NCBI GenBank assembly: GCA_036562385.1
Contig: DATCKG010000087.1
Location: 24,731 to 88,730, forward strand
Source of the DNA: DATCKG01 sp036562385
GTDB lineage: Bacteria > Bacillota > Sulfobacillia > Symbiobacteriales > Symbiobacteriaceae
Direction: 5' to 3'
Length of the DNA: 64,000 bases
Shown here piece by piece: positions 17,979 through 26,175 of this stretch. Position numbers and translations under genes: made by a program. Position 1 is the first letter of the stretch. Each line of letters starts with the position of its first letter. The notes below the pieces were generated by a model. It was not told the DNA's origin and ran no database searches. It saw nothing but the letters and a program-made list of their open reading frames with translations.

Positions 17979-19016
17979 TTGTCCGTAGACATCCAGTACA
18001 TCGCCGAACAAGTTATGGCCCTCTGCCGCATTCCCAGCCCCACCGGCTTCACCCACGAAGCCATTGCCTACGTGGAGCAAGAACTTAAGCGCCTGGGGGT
18101 CGCCACCCGGAGAACTCCCAAGGGGGCGCTGCTGGCCACCCTCCCCGGCCGGGATACAGTCCGCCACCGGGCCCTGGCCGCCCATGTGGACACCCTGGGC
18201 GCCATGGTCCGGGCCATCAAGCCCAACGGCCGCCTGAAGCTGCACCGGATCGGCAGCTACTCCTGGCAGACCATCGAAGGCGAGTACGTGACCATTCACA
18301 CCCAGAGCGGCCGGACCATCACCGGCACGGTGCTGGTCACCAAGGCCAGTTACCATGTGCACGGCCCGGAGCATGACAAGCAGGAGCGCAACGAGGAGAA
18401 CATGGAGGTGCGGCTGGACGAGCGGGTCCAGAGCCGGGCCGATGTGGAGGCCCTGGGCATTCAGGTGGGAGACTTTGTCTCCCTGGATCCCCGGACCGTC
18501 CTGACCCCGGCGGGCTTCATCAAATCCCGCCACCTGGACGACAAGGCCTGCGCCGCCATCCTCCTGGGCCTTGCCCGGCAGATCCAAACCGAACAGATTC
18601 CCCTGGCCGCCACCACCCACCTGTTCTTTTCCAACTACGAGGAGGTGGGCCACGGCGCCGCCGGCGCCCTGCCGCCGGAGACGGCGGAACTGATCGCCGT
18701 GGACATGGCCGCGGTGGGCGAGGGCCAGACCAGTGACGAGTACTCGGTCACCATCTGCGTCAAGGACAGCAGCGGTCCCTACGACCATGAACTTTCCAGC
18801 CGGCTGCGGCGGATTGCGGCCGAAAAGGGGATCCCCTGCAAGGTGGACATCTACCCCTATTACGGCTCGGACGCCAGCGCCGCCCTGCGCGCGGGCGGCC
18901 AGTTCCGCACGGCTTTAGTAGGTCCGGGCATCGACGCCTCCCACTCGTTTGAACGCTGTCATCTCGACGGCCTGAAGGCGACTGCATCTCTGCTGTTGGA
19001 GTACCTGAAACAATGA
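17979..19016 (+). CDS. M42-family aminopeptidase (PepA/FrvX-like)
   Basis: A 345-residue dinuclear metal peptidase of family M42. Predicted metal or catalytic residues: His in AAHVDTLG, Asp in SRHLDDKACAA, the Glu pair in NYEEVGHGA, Asp in IAVDMAAVG and His in GIDASHSFERCH. These cytosolic tetrahedral aminopeptidases trim peptides after proteasome-like degradation. The TTG start is chosen because GGAGGGGGG lies 8 bp upstream and the homologous region begins there. A weak TACAAT -10 is at 17939-17944. Its stop overlaps the next ATG (ATGA). Confidence 0.88.
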   Translation: MSVDIQYIAEQVMALCRIPSPTGFTHEAIAYVEQELKRLGVATRRTPKGALLATLPGRDTVRHRALAAHVDTLGAMVRAIKPNGRLKLHRIGSYSWQTIEGEYVTIHTQSGRTITGTVLVTKASYHVHGPEHDKQERNEENMEVRLDERVQSRADVEALGIQVGDFVSLDPRTVLTPAGFIKSRHLDDKACAAILLGLARQIQTEQIPLAATTHLFFSNYEEVGHGAAGALPPETAELIAVDMAAVGEGQTSDEYSVTICVKDSSGPYDHELSSRLRRIAAEKGIPCKVDIYPYYGSDASAALRAGGQFRTALVGPGIDASHSFERCHLDGLKATASLLLEYLKQ

Positions 19017-19744
19017 ACACGGAACGCTTGCAACCGTTCTGGGCGTCCGTCAAGGACGCCCCTGTGGTGGTTCTGACCGATTTTGACAATACCGTGACAC
19101 AGGAAGACGTCGGCTTCCTGATTCTCCGGCGGCTGGCACCGCCCTCCCCGGAAACTCTGCGACGCTTTGCCGCCCGGGAGATCGGCAGCCGGGCCGTGTG
19201 GCTGGAGAGCATGGCCCGGGTGGACCGGGAGGAAGGGGAGGCCATCGCCCGCAGTGTGCCGCTGGATCCCCACTTCCCCGGGTTCGTCCGCTGGTGCCGG
19301 CAGAACGGGATCCCCCTGGCGGTGGTCAGCGACGGCTTCGGGTATTACATCCGGTGCATCCTGCAGCGGGAAGGCCTGGCGGATCTCCCGGTCTTCTGCA
19401 ACGACATGCCCCGTTCCGGCGTCCTTACCTTTCCCCACGGAAACCCTGCCTGTGATCGCTGTGGCTGCTGCAAGGCCCTGGTGGTGAAGCGGGTCCGAGA
19501 GGCAGGCGCCCGGGTAATCTACGTGGGGGACGGCTACAGCGACCTGTACGCGGCGGGCTTTGCCGACTGGGTCTTCGCCAAGGGGACACTGGCGGCGCAT
19601 ATGCGGAAAGAGGGCTCCCCCTTCTACCCGATGGAAAGCTACGCCGACGTCCACCGGGTCCTGGCGGAGCACTTGGAGCGCTTCCGGGCCGGTACCGCAC
19701 CCGGCCGGTCCACCCTGTCCCCCGACCCCCTGTGCCGCTTCTGA
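19013..19744 (+). CDS. HAD phosphatase, MtnX-like
   Basis: A 243-residue HAD-IB phosphatase. Motif I is VLTDFDNTVT (nucleophile Asp and acid Asp), motif II VVSDGFGYYI, motif IV GDGYSDLYAA. A Cys cluster, CDRCGCCKA (about 147-155), is typical of the MtnX-like group (2-hydroxy-3-keto-5-methylthiopentenyl-1-phosphate phosphatase, methionine salvage). No other methionine-salvage genes are nearby, so the substrate is uncertain. Translationally coupled to the M42 peptidase by ATGA. Its last codons form one arm of a terminator. Confidence 0.75.
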   Translation: MNTERLQPFWASVKDAPVVVLTDFDNTVTQEDVGFLILRRLAPPSPETLRRFAAREIGSRAVWLESMARVDREEGEAIARSVPLDPHFPGFVRWCRQNGIPLAVVSDGFGYYIRCILQREGLADLPVFCNDMPRSGVLTFPHGNPACDRCGCCKALVVKRVREAGARVIYVGDGYSDLYAAGFADWVFAKGTLAAHMRKEGSPFYPMESYADVHRVLAEHLERFRAGTAPGRSTLSPDPLCRF

Positions 19745-19761
19745 GGGTCGGGGGCGTTTTT
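19719..19761 (+). terminator. Rho-independent terminator of the peptidase-phosphatase unit
   Basis: CCCCCGACCC (19719-19728) pairs with GGGTCGGGGG (19745-19754), followed by CGTTTTTA. The 5' arm lies inside the phosphatase coding end. Confidence 0.8.
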
Positions 19762-20224
19762 ATTCCTGCCCCACCGGGGTAAGTTGCCCGTAGAGGGTCA
19801 GTTCCGGTCCGATGACCATGAACCGGATGTCCAGGTTGTACCGCACCCCGTCGATGGTCCAGTCGGTACCCTGGAGCATGCCGTAAACCATCATGGCGCT
19901 GACCTGATCGACGGGGCGCCCCACCTGCCGCTCGCTGAGCTGCTGGGTCAGCCGCCGCTCCGCCTCCAGGAGCGTGCGCCGGTCGGCGCCCGTCAGTTCC
20001 ACCCGAACCCGGTTGACCGTGGGCACCTGCCGGTGCTGCCGCGCCAGTTCCCGCAGCCGGGTCACCTCGGCCTCCAGCGCCTCCACCCGGGCCGCGGCCT
20101 CATCCCGCTCCAGCCGAAGCTGCTGCATCCGAGGCCCCACCAGCAGCGGCGTCACCCACAGGCCGCAGGCAACTCCCAGGGCGAAGACCGCGAGGAGTCG
20201 GAGGGCCGAAGCCCTTCCGCTCAT
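19760..20224 (-). CDS. ytrI: sporulation membrane protein YtrI
   Basis: A 154-residue protein: N-terminal membrane helix (about 9-29), coiled coil (about 33-65), and a C-terminal alpha/beta domain. Assignment to YtrI rests mainly on its place directly behind ytrH, with ATGA overlap, and on matching architecture; in Bacillus ytrH-ytrI is a mother-cell (sigma-E) sporulation unit. Confidence 0.7.
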   Translation of the reverse strand: MSGRASALRLLAVFALGVACGLWVTPLLVGPRMQQLRLERDEAAARVEALEAEVTRLRELARQHRQVPTVNRVRVELTGADRRTLLEAERRLTQQLSERQVGRPVDQVSAMMVYGMLQGTDWTIDGVRYNLDIRFMVIGPELTLYGQLTPVGQE

Positions 20225-20550
20225 GGCTGGCGCCCGGCCGCGTGGCGCAGCATGAGGTACGCCACCTGTGCTCCCGCCATGGCCACCACCAGGAGGAGCA
20301 CCTGCCGCGCCAGCACCCGCCCCTGTCCGGCAAAGAGCCCCTGCTCCAGGCCTTTCAGGGGCGCGAAGCTGCCGCTGATGGCCACCAGGGTGCCCCACAG
20401 CCGCATCTCCTCGGAGAGAAAGCGCAGGCGGTCCATGGGATGGCCCCCCACCAGCAGCGAGGCCAGGGCCCCGCTGAGGGAGCCCCCCAGGGTCACTCCC
20501 ATGGCCACCAGGAAACTGCTCAACAGCCTACCCAGCAGTGCGTCGTCCAC
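20221..20550 (-). CDS. ytrH: sporulation protein YtrH
   Basis: A 109-residue membrane protein matching the YtrH family: an N-terminal helix with FLVAMGVTLGGSLSGALAS, then RLRFLSEEMRLWGTLVAISG and GLEQGLFAGQGRVLARQ, and a last helix with MAGAQVAYLML. Bacillus YtrH is needed for efficient sporulation, probably in the outer forespore membrane. The GTG start is preceded by GGAGGGG, which lies inside the 3' arm of an upstream terminator hairpin, an unusual arrangement. Overlaps ytrI by ATGA. Confidence 0.85.
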   Translation of the reverse strand: MDDALLGRLLSSFLVAMGVTLGGSLSGALASLLVGGHPMDRLRFLSEEMRLWGTLVAISGSFAPLKGLEQGLFAGQGRVLARQVLLLVVAMAGAQVAYLMLRHAAGRQP

Positions 20551-20551
20551 G

Positions 20552-20591
20552 AAAAAACCCCTCCGCTGGAGCCTACGCTCCTGCGGAGGGG
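20552..20591 (-). terminator. terminator after the P1 peptidase gene, carrying the ytrH ribosome binding site
   Basis: Minus strand: CCCCTCCGC, an 16-base region, GCGGAGGGG, then TTTTTT. Nine paired bases plus six T make a textbook terminator. The last seven stem bases GGAGGGG are 7 nt from the ytrH GTG. Confidence 0.8.
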
Positions 20592-20610
20592 TTCATGCAC
20601 TGGGTACGGA

Positions 20611-21567
20611 CTAGCCCCCGGATGCCGCCCGGGTCACCGCGTCCAACACGGCCAGCTGAACCGCCAGGGCCGCCGCGGTACCCGCCACGGTAACATCCAC
20701 GGGTTCGCCGCCGGTGGCCAGGCAAAACAGCGTGTCGCCGTCATACATGGTATGGATCGGCACGATGGTGCGAGCCAGACCGTCGTGGGCCATCCGGGCC
20801 ACCTTGTTGGCGCCTTCCTTGGTCAGCTCACCGCCCACTGCCACGACGCCGATGGTGGTGTTCTGTCCCGCCGGCGGGTTCCCGCCGAACCCATGAGGCG
20901 GGCCGCCTGTCGCCATCACGGCCAGGGTGTCGGCAAAGCCGCCGTCGGGATGCCGGGCGCCGGCCAGGATCCGCCCCGTATCCGGATCCCGTACGTCACC
21001 GAAGGCGTTGACCGCCACCGCCGCGGCCACCACCACGTTTCCCACCACCAGGCTGGCGCTGCCGATCCCGGAGGGCGACGCGTACTTCATCCCCAGGATC
21101 TTGCCCACGGTGCAGCCTGTTCCGGCGCCCACCCGGCCCCAGGGAACCGCCTTTCTGCTGGCCGCGGCGCAGGCCGCGTAGCCCATCTCCGCCGTGGGCC
21201 GCACCCGGGGGTCGCCCACCCCCAGGTCGTAGAGCACCGCCGCCGGCACAATGGGAACCCGCGCGTATTCGGTAGGGAAGCCGTATCCGTGCTCCTCCAG
21301 GTAGCGCATGGCCCCGTCGGCCGCGGCCAGCCCGAAGGCACTGCCCCCGCAGAGGAGGACGCCGTGGGCCTGGGTCACCAGGTTGCCGGGGCGGCAGAGG
21401 TCCGTCTCCCGGGTGCCGGGGGCGGAACCCTCCACCGCGATCCCCACTACCGCTCCCTGAGGGGTGAGAACGGCGGTAACCCCGGTCATCGCCTGCCGGT
21501 CTTCGGCATGGCCCACCCACACGCCAGGTACATCGGTCAGATCGTTATAGGGTCCCCGCTGCCACAT
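20611..21567 (-). CDS. P1 family (DmpA-like, S58) peptidase
   Basis: A 318-residue Ntn-type self-processing peptidase. Family signs are the opening LTDVPGVWVGHAEDRQAMTG, the Gly-rich GVLLCGGSAFGLAAADGAM, and NTTIGVVAV (about 244-252), where the nucleophile after autocleavage would be Thr rather than the Ser of DmpA. Substrates are probably D- or beta-aminoacyl peptides. ATG start with AAGGAGGCG upstream. Downstream of and likely co-transcribed with the ECF S component gene, 30 bp away. Confidence 0.82.
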   Translation of the reverse strand: MWQRGPYNDLTDVPGVWVGHAEDRQAMTGVTAVLTPQGAVVGIAVEGSAPGTRETDLCRPGNLVTQAHGVLLCGGSAFGLAAADGAMRYLEEHGYGFPTEYARVPIVPAAVLYDLGVGDPRVRPTAEMGYAACAAASRKAVPWGRVGAGTGCTVGKILGMKYASPSGIGSASLVVGNVVVAAAVAVNAFGDVRDPDTGRILAGARHPDGGFADTLAVMATGGPPHGFGGNPPAGQNTTIGVVAVGGELTKEGANKVARMAHDGLARTIVPIHTMYDGDTLFCLATGGEPVDVTVAGTAAALAVQLAVLDAVTRAASGG

Positions 21568-21597
21568 GACCGGCTGCGCCTCCTTCGCTGCCGGCGG

Positions 21598-22155
21598 TTA
21601 CGAGGCGGTGCTGTGGCCCGACCGGGACGCCCTGGCGATGACACCGGTCCGGGCCAAAGCCAGGCCCACCGCGGTGACCGCGATGGAGGCGACGACCACT
21701 TCAGGCACGCCGTGCGTCAGGGCGACGCCCAGGGCCGCAGCCGGCGGCCAGTAGCCCCGCAGCACCCCCATGGTCAGCACCAGACCGGTGTTGGTCGCGG
21801 TGCCCACCACCGCGGCGCCGATCAATGCGGGCACCTGGCCGAAGCGCAGCAGCGACCGGTAGGCCAGGGCCGCGAACACGCCGATGAAAAGGCGCGGAAA
21901 AATCGCCACCAGCGGATCGGCAAACGCCGGGGCCGTGGCCTGCAAGAAGCTCATGAGGCCGAAGATCAGCCCCACCATGAGTCCGACCACAGGGCCCTCC
22001 GCGATGGCAGCAATGATCACCGGCAGGTGCATGATGGTGGCCTTGCCGGCGACGGTGGGCACAGGGATGAAGCCCAACCCGGGAACGATGCCCATCACGA
22101 TGCTAAGGGCACCCATCATCCCAGCCACAGCAATCTTCCGGATCGATCCATGCAC
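21598..22155 (-). CDS. ECF transporter S component
   Basis: A 185-residue membrane protein with five to six hydrophobic segments. The opening KIAVAGMMGALSIVMGIVP, GKATIMHLPVIIAAIAEGP and FADPLVAIFPRLFIGVFAAL are typical of vitamin-binding S components of energy-coupling-factor transporters. The substrate cannot be told; folate, pantothenate or riboflavin types share these motifs. No EcfA/EcfT genes are adjacent, so it probably shares a common energising module. GTG start preceded by AAAAGGAGAGGG. Confidence 0.8.
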   Translation of the reverse strand: MHGSIRKIAVAGMMGALSIVMGIVPGLGFIPVPTVAGKATIMHLPVIIAAIAEGPVVGLMVGLIFGLMSFLQATAPAFADPLVAIFPRLFIGVFAALAYRSLLRFGQVPALIGAAVVGTATNTGLVLTMGVLRGYWPPAAALGVALTHGVPEVVVASIAVTAVGLALARTGVIARASRSGHSTAS

Positions 22156-22332
22156 GGTGCATCCCTCTCCTTTTCAAAATGGTGACGCCCGTCAAAATGA
22201 ATACGCCTTTCTGGAATCGTCTCCTGCCCCCCGAAGCGCCTTGTCCGGTGGAGCGGAACCGATACCGACAGGCTCTGACTCCTCAGTCTACTCGCCGCGG
22301 CGCCGCGGCGCAACCAGGGCGCCCGCTTTCCT

Positions 22333-23571
22333 TTATTCCTGGAAGAGCGGGAAACGGGCGGTGAGGCTGTAGACCCGCTCCCGGATGGCCGCCAGCTTCG
22401 CCTCGTCGTCCCGGTGGGTGATGGCCTCGTCGATCAACTCCGCGATCTCCTCCATCTCGGCCTCTTTCATCCCCCGGGTGGTCACCGCGGGCGTGCCGAT
22501 CCGAATGCCGCTGGTGACAAAGGGCTTTTCGGGGTCGTTGGGGATCGCGTTCTTGTTGACGGTGATGCCCACCTTGTCAAGGATCTGCTCCGCTTTCTTG
22601 CCGGTGATCCCCTTGGGACGAAGGTCCACCAACATCAGGTGGTTGTCGGTGCCGCCGGTCACCAGGCGGTAGCCGCGGTCCATCAGGGCCCTGGCCAGGG
22701 CCTGGGCGTTTTTCACCACTTGGCCGCAATACGCCTTGTAGGCCGGGTCCGAAAGCTGCTTGAACGCCACGGCCTTGGCGGCGATGATGTGCATCAGCGG
22801 GCCGCCCTGGATCCCGGGGAAGACCGCCTTGTCTATGATCTGGGCGAACTCGGCCTTGCAGAGGATCGCGCCGCCCCGGGGCCCCCGCAGGGTCTTGTGG
22901 GTGGTGGTGGTGACGATATGGGCGTGCTCCACCGGATTGGGGTAGTAGCCGGTGGCCGCCAGGCCGGCAAAGTGGGCCATGTCCACCATCAGCACGGCGC
23001 CCACCTCATCCGCGATCTCCCGGAACCGCTTGAAGTCCAGCACCCGGGGATAAGCGGAGTAGCCGGCCACGATCAGCTTGGGCCGGTACTTGTGGGCCAG
23101 TTCCGCCACCGTGTCCATGTTGATGCGCTCGGTCTCCGGATCCAGACCGTACGGCACGAAATTGTAGGTCCGGCCGCTGAAGTTCACCGGAGAGCCGTGG
23201 GTCAGGTGGCCTCCCTGGGCCAAGTTCATCCCCAGGACGGTGTCCCCCGGCTGCAACAGGGCGAAGTAGACCGCCATGTTGGCGTTGGCTCCGGAGTGCG
23301 GCTGCACGTTGACATGTTCCGCCCCGAAGGCCGCCTTCAGCCGCTCCCGGGCGATGTTCTCGACAATATCGACAAACTCACAGCCGCCGTAGTACCGCTT
23401 GCCGGGGTATCCCTCCGCGTACTTGTTGGTCAGCACGCTGCCCGCAGCCTCCAGCACAGCCTGCGGGACAAAGTTCTCCGAGGCGATCAGCTCCACGTTC
23501 CGCTGCTGGCGCTGCGCCTCCTGCTGGATGGCTGCATAGACTTCGGGATCGTAGGTCTTCAAGTCGGCCAT
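22333..23571 (-). CDS. glyA: serine hydroxymethyltransferase
   Basis: A 412-residue PLP enzyme that interconverts serine plus tetrahydrofolate with glycine plus methylene-THF. The PLP lysine lies in TTTTHKTLRGPRGG. Other marks are the ELIASENFV start, NKYAEGYPGKRYYGG and the PHSGANAN loop. ATG start with GGAGGCGGAG. A strong promoter and a structured 170-nt leader precede it. Placed next to the glycine cleavage operon, it balances the glycine and one-carbon pools. Confidence 0.95.
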   Translation of the reverse strand: MADLKTYDPEVYAAIQQEAQRQQRNVELIASENFVPQAVLEAAGSVLTNKYAEGYPGKRYYGGCEFVDIVENIARERLKAAFGAEHVNVQPHSGANANMAVYFALLQPGDTVLGMNLAQGGHLTHGSPVNFSGRTYNFVPYGLDPETERINMDTVAELAHKYRPKLIVAGYSAYPRVLDFKRFREIADEVGAVLMVDMAHFAGLAATGYYPNPVEHAHIVTTTTHKTLRGPRGGAILCKAEFAQIIDKAVFPGIQGGPLMHIIAAKAVAFKQLSDPAYKAYCGQVVKNAQALARALMDRGYRLVTGGTDNHLMLVDLRPKGITGKKAEQILDKVGITVNKNAIPNDPEKPFVTSGIRIGTPAVTTRGMKEAEMEEIAELIDEAITHRDDEAKLAAIRERVYSLTARFPLFQE

Positions 23572-23638
23572 GGACTCCGCCTCCGCTGCGGTATTTTACC
23601 CATGCAAACAGGGAGGCCAGGGCGCAGGAATACCCCTG

Positions 23639-23737
23639 CTACCCATGCCTCCCGCCCAGGCGACCGGCGATTGTTCCGATGCGGCGCTTCCCCGGGGTGA
23701 ACTCCCCTTTCATTCGCCAGTCACGCCGCACCTGCAT
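23639..23737 (-). CDS. possible 32-residue leader peptide of glyA
   Basis: Between the glyA promoter and glyA there is a short frame with GAAAGGG upstream of its ATG. It codes for a basic peptide (MQVRRDWRMKGEFTPGKRRI and 12 more residues) and ends in TAG. A GC-rich hairpin follows (GGGAGGC near 23653 pairing with GCCTCCC near 23613). It may be a regulatory upstream frame or a chance ORF. I recognise no family. Confidence 0.35.
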   Translation of the reverse strand: MQVRRDWRMKGEFTPGKRRIGTIAGRLGGRHG

Positions 23738-23751
23738 GGTTTACCCTTTCT

Positions 23752-23781
23752 TTTGTACCGGATCCGCTCCAGAACTGTCAA
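23752..23781 (-). promoter_or_regulatory. predicted sigma-A promoter of glyA
   Basis: Minus strand: TTGACA (23781-23776), 18-bp spacer, TACAAA (23757-23752). It lies about 180 bp upstream of glyA, giving a long leader. Confidence 0.65.
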
Positions 23782-23818
23782 GCAAAAACCACGACAGACG
23801 GGGTGAGGAATGGCTGGA

Positions 23819-24649
23819 TTACTTCATGAGATTCCACTGGTCGGATCCGTATTTTTCCCGCATCAGTTCCGCTGCCTCCGCTTCCTCCGCGGGCGTGAGC
23901 GACCCTTCCACCAGGGTGAGGCCCAGGGCCTCGGCAAAGCCCCGGACGAAGGCATCCCGGGCCTCCTCAAAGCTCACCGGGCGCCCCAGGACCTCCCTGA
24001 GGCCGGCGGCCCGGCTCCGGAAGCGCGCCATCAGCCGGTCCCGGGCCCCCTCCGGGACCCGCATCAGGCTGAAGAGCAACTCCACATCCAGTTCCAGGGG
24101 AATGGAACCGTGCTGCAGGATCACGCCGCCCATGCGGGTCTGGGCGCTGCCGGCCACCTTCCGGCCGTCCACCGTCAGTTCATAGGCGGAGGTGCTGTCA
24201 AAACAGGCAGTGTGAAAGCCGCCGGGATCCTGCCGCCGGGGGTCCCGCTCACCCGCGGCCAGTTCCGGCTGAGCCCCCAGGATCCGGAGCCCGGCGAGGA
24301 GCCCCTGGGAAAGCTCCCGGTACGTCTCGATGACGCTGCCGGGGAGGTACTCCTGGCGGATCACGACGCTGTAGGTAAGTTCCCGGTGATGGAAGATCAG
24401 CCGGCCGCCGGTGGGCCGCCGCACGTACCCGTAACCGCCCCGGCGTACCGCCTCCAGGTCGATCTCCCGCTCCGCGGACTGAAAATAGCCAATGGAGACG
24501 GCAGCGGGCTCCCAGCCATAAAACCGCAGGGTGGGCGGCACCTCTCCCCGCCCGTGGGCCCGCAGGATCGCCTCGTCAATGGCCATATTGGCGGCGGCCG
24601 ACCGAAAGCCGGTGTCAATCAGCCGCCACCGCCGCTCCAGCACGCTCAC
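23819..24649 (-). CDS. lipM: lipoyl/octanoyl transferase LipM-like
   Basis: A 276-residue protein of the biotin/lipoate ligase-transferase fold. It has FYGWEPAAVSIGYFQ, RRPTGGRLIFHHRELTYS, a Cys in GGFHTACFDSTSAYEL and the invariant Lys in VDGRKVAGSAQ. The Cys plus Lys pair fits LipM octanoyltransferase better than an ATP-using ligase. It would start lipoylation of GcvH, encoded in the same gene row. GTG start (24649) with GGAGG 10 nt upstream. A GC-rich hairpin separates it from gcvPB. Confidence 0.8.
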   Translation of the reverse strand: MSVLERRWRLIDTGFRSAAANMAIDEAILRAHGRGEVPPTLRFYGWEPAAVSIGYFQSAEREIDLEAVRRGGYGYVRRPTGGRLIFHHRELTYSVVIRQEYLPGSVIETYRELSQGLLAGLRILGAQPELAAGERDPRRQDPGGFHTACFDSTSAYELTVDGRKVAGSAQTRMGGVILQHGSIPLELDVELLFSLMRVPEGARDRLMARFRSRAAGLREVLGRPVSFEEARDAFVRGFAEALGLTLVEGSLTPAEEAEAAELMREKYGSDQWNLMK

Positions 24650-24673
24650 GGAAGTTCTGCCTCCTATCAGATC

Positions 24674-24709
24674 TCCCCCTGCCCCCGGCGGGAAGGCCGG
24701 AGGCAGGGG
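24674..24709 (-). terminator. GC-rich hairpin between gcvPB and lipM
   Basis: CCCCCTGCC (24674-24682) pairs with GGCAGGGGG (24701-24709), with extra inner pairing. There is no T-run on the transcript side, so it probably reduces rather than ends read-through into lipM. Confidence 0.45.
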
Positions 24710-24717
24710 GCTCACGT

Positions 24718-26175
24718 TTACAGACCGCACTGATAGCGCAGGTTGGGTTTCCGGGCCGCAAGAGCTTCGTCCAGGCGGCCCACCGGCGTCTTGTGGGGCG
24801 CCTCCTTGACCCGCTCGGGATGAGTGTGGGCCTCCTGGTGGATGCGGATCATGGCGTCGATGAACCGGTCCAGGGTGGCCTTGTCCTCCGTCTCCGTGGG
24901 CTCGATCATCAGCGCCTCGTCCACGATCAACGGGAAGTAGATCGTAGGCGGATGGATGCCCTCATCCAAAAGCGCCTTGGCCACGTCCAGCGCCCGGATC
25001 CCGGTCTGCTGCTTCAGGGTGCGGGCGGAGAGCACGCACTCGTGCATGCAGTAGCGATCCACCGCCGGTTCGTAGTAGCGGCGCAGGCGGGCCAGGATGT
25101 AGTTGGCGTTGAGCACCGCGTACTCGGAGACTTCCTTCAGTTCCCTGCCGCAGGACATGACGTATGCGAAGGCCCGAGCCACCACGCCGAAGTTGCCGTA
25201 AAAGGCCGTCACCTTGCCGATGGACTGGGGCCGGTCCCAGTCCAGGCGGTACTGCCCGTCCACCTTCTCCACGACGGGTACCGGCAGGAAGGGCGCCAGG
25301 AACTCCTTGACCCCCACGGGCCCGCTGCCGGGACCGCCGCCGCCGTGCGGCGTGGAGAAGGTCTTGTGCAGGTTCAGGTGGACCACGTCAAAGCCCATGT
25401 CGCCGGGCCGGGCGTAGCCCATGATGGCGTTCATGTTGGCGCCATCGTAGTAGACCAAGCCTCCGGCCGCATGGACGATCTCCGCAATCTCCCGGACATG
25501 GGGATCGAACAGCCCCAGGGTGGAGGGGTTGGTCATCATCAGGGCCGCGGTATCGGGCCCTACCACCTGCCGCAGGGCATCCAGATCCACGGAACCGTCG
25601 GGGGCGCTTTTGACCGTCACCACCTCGCAGCCCGCCATCGCGGCGGTGGCCGGGTTGGTGCCGTGGGCCGAATCCGGCACAATGACCTTCCGCCGCTGGG
25701 TCTCGCCCCGGGACTCGTGATAGGCCCGGATGATCAGAATGCCGGTGAGCTCCCCCTGGGCCCCCGCGGCGGGCTGGAAGGTCATCCGGTCCATGCCGGT
25801 GATCTCACACAGCCACCGCTCCAGGATGTAGAGGATCTCCAGGTTGCCCTGCACCGTCTCCTCCGGCTGGAGGGGATGAACCCGAGCGATCCCCGGCAGC
25901 CGGGCGATCTCCTCGTTCACCTTGGGGTTGTACTTCATGGTGCAGGACCCCAGCGGATAGAAATCCACGTCCACCCCGTGGTTCAGCCGGGAAAGCTGGG
26001 TGAAGTGGCGCACCACTTCCACCTCGGAAACCTCCGGGAGGTTGGCGGGGGTGCTGCGCAGGTATTCCCGGGGGATCAGCTCAGCGGGGTCCGCGGTGGG
26101 CACATCCGACTCGGGGAAGCGCATGGCCCGCTTCCCGGGGGACGATTTCTCGAAAATGAAGGGTACCACCGACAC
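24718..26175 (-). CDS. gcvPB: glycine dehydrogenase (decarboxylating) subunit 2
   Basis: A 485-residue PLP subunit of the glycine cleavage P-protein (two-subunit type). The PLP-binding Lys lies in NLHKTFSTPHGGGGPGSG; other marks are CTMKYNPKVNEE and PAAGAQGELTGILIIRAYH. It decarboxylates glycine and transfers aminomethyl to the lipoyl arm of GcvH. The GTG start directly follows the gcvPA stop, with GGGGGAGG inside the gcvPA end. Confidence 0.95.
   Translation of the reverse strand: MSVVPFIFEKSSPGKRAMRFPESDVPTADPAELIPREYLRSTPANLPEVSEVEVVRHFTQLSRLNHGVDVDFYPLGSCTMKYNPKVNEEIARLPGIARVHPLQPEETVQGNLEILYILERWLCEITGMDRMTFQPAAGAQGELTGILIIRAYHESRGETQRRKVIVPDSAHGTNPATAAMAGCEVVTVKSAPDGSVDLDALRQVVGPDTAALMMTNPSTLGLFDPHVREIAEIVHAAGGLVYYDGANMNAIMGYARPGDMGFDVVHLNLHKTFSTPHGGGGPGSGPVGVKEFLAPFLPVPVVEKVDGQYRLDWDRPQSIGKVTAFYGNFGVVARAFAYVMSCGRELKEVSEYAVLNANYILARLRRYYEPAVDRYCMHECVLSARTLKQQTGIRALDVAKALLDEGIHPPTIYFPLIVDEALMIEPTETEDKATLDRFIDAMIRIHQEAHTHPERVKEAPHKTPVGRLDEALAARKPNLRYQCGL

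Noticed and set aside
22156..22332. THF riboswitch before the ECF S component
   Set aside because: The minus strand has GAGTAG and CCGCTCCA like the THF riboswitch, but the spacing is far too short (about 50 instead of about 90 nt) and the inner core is missing.
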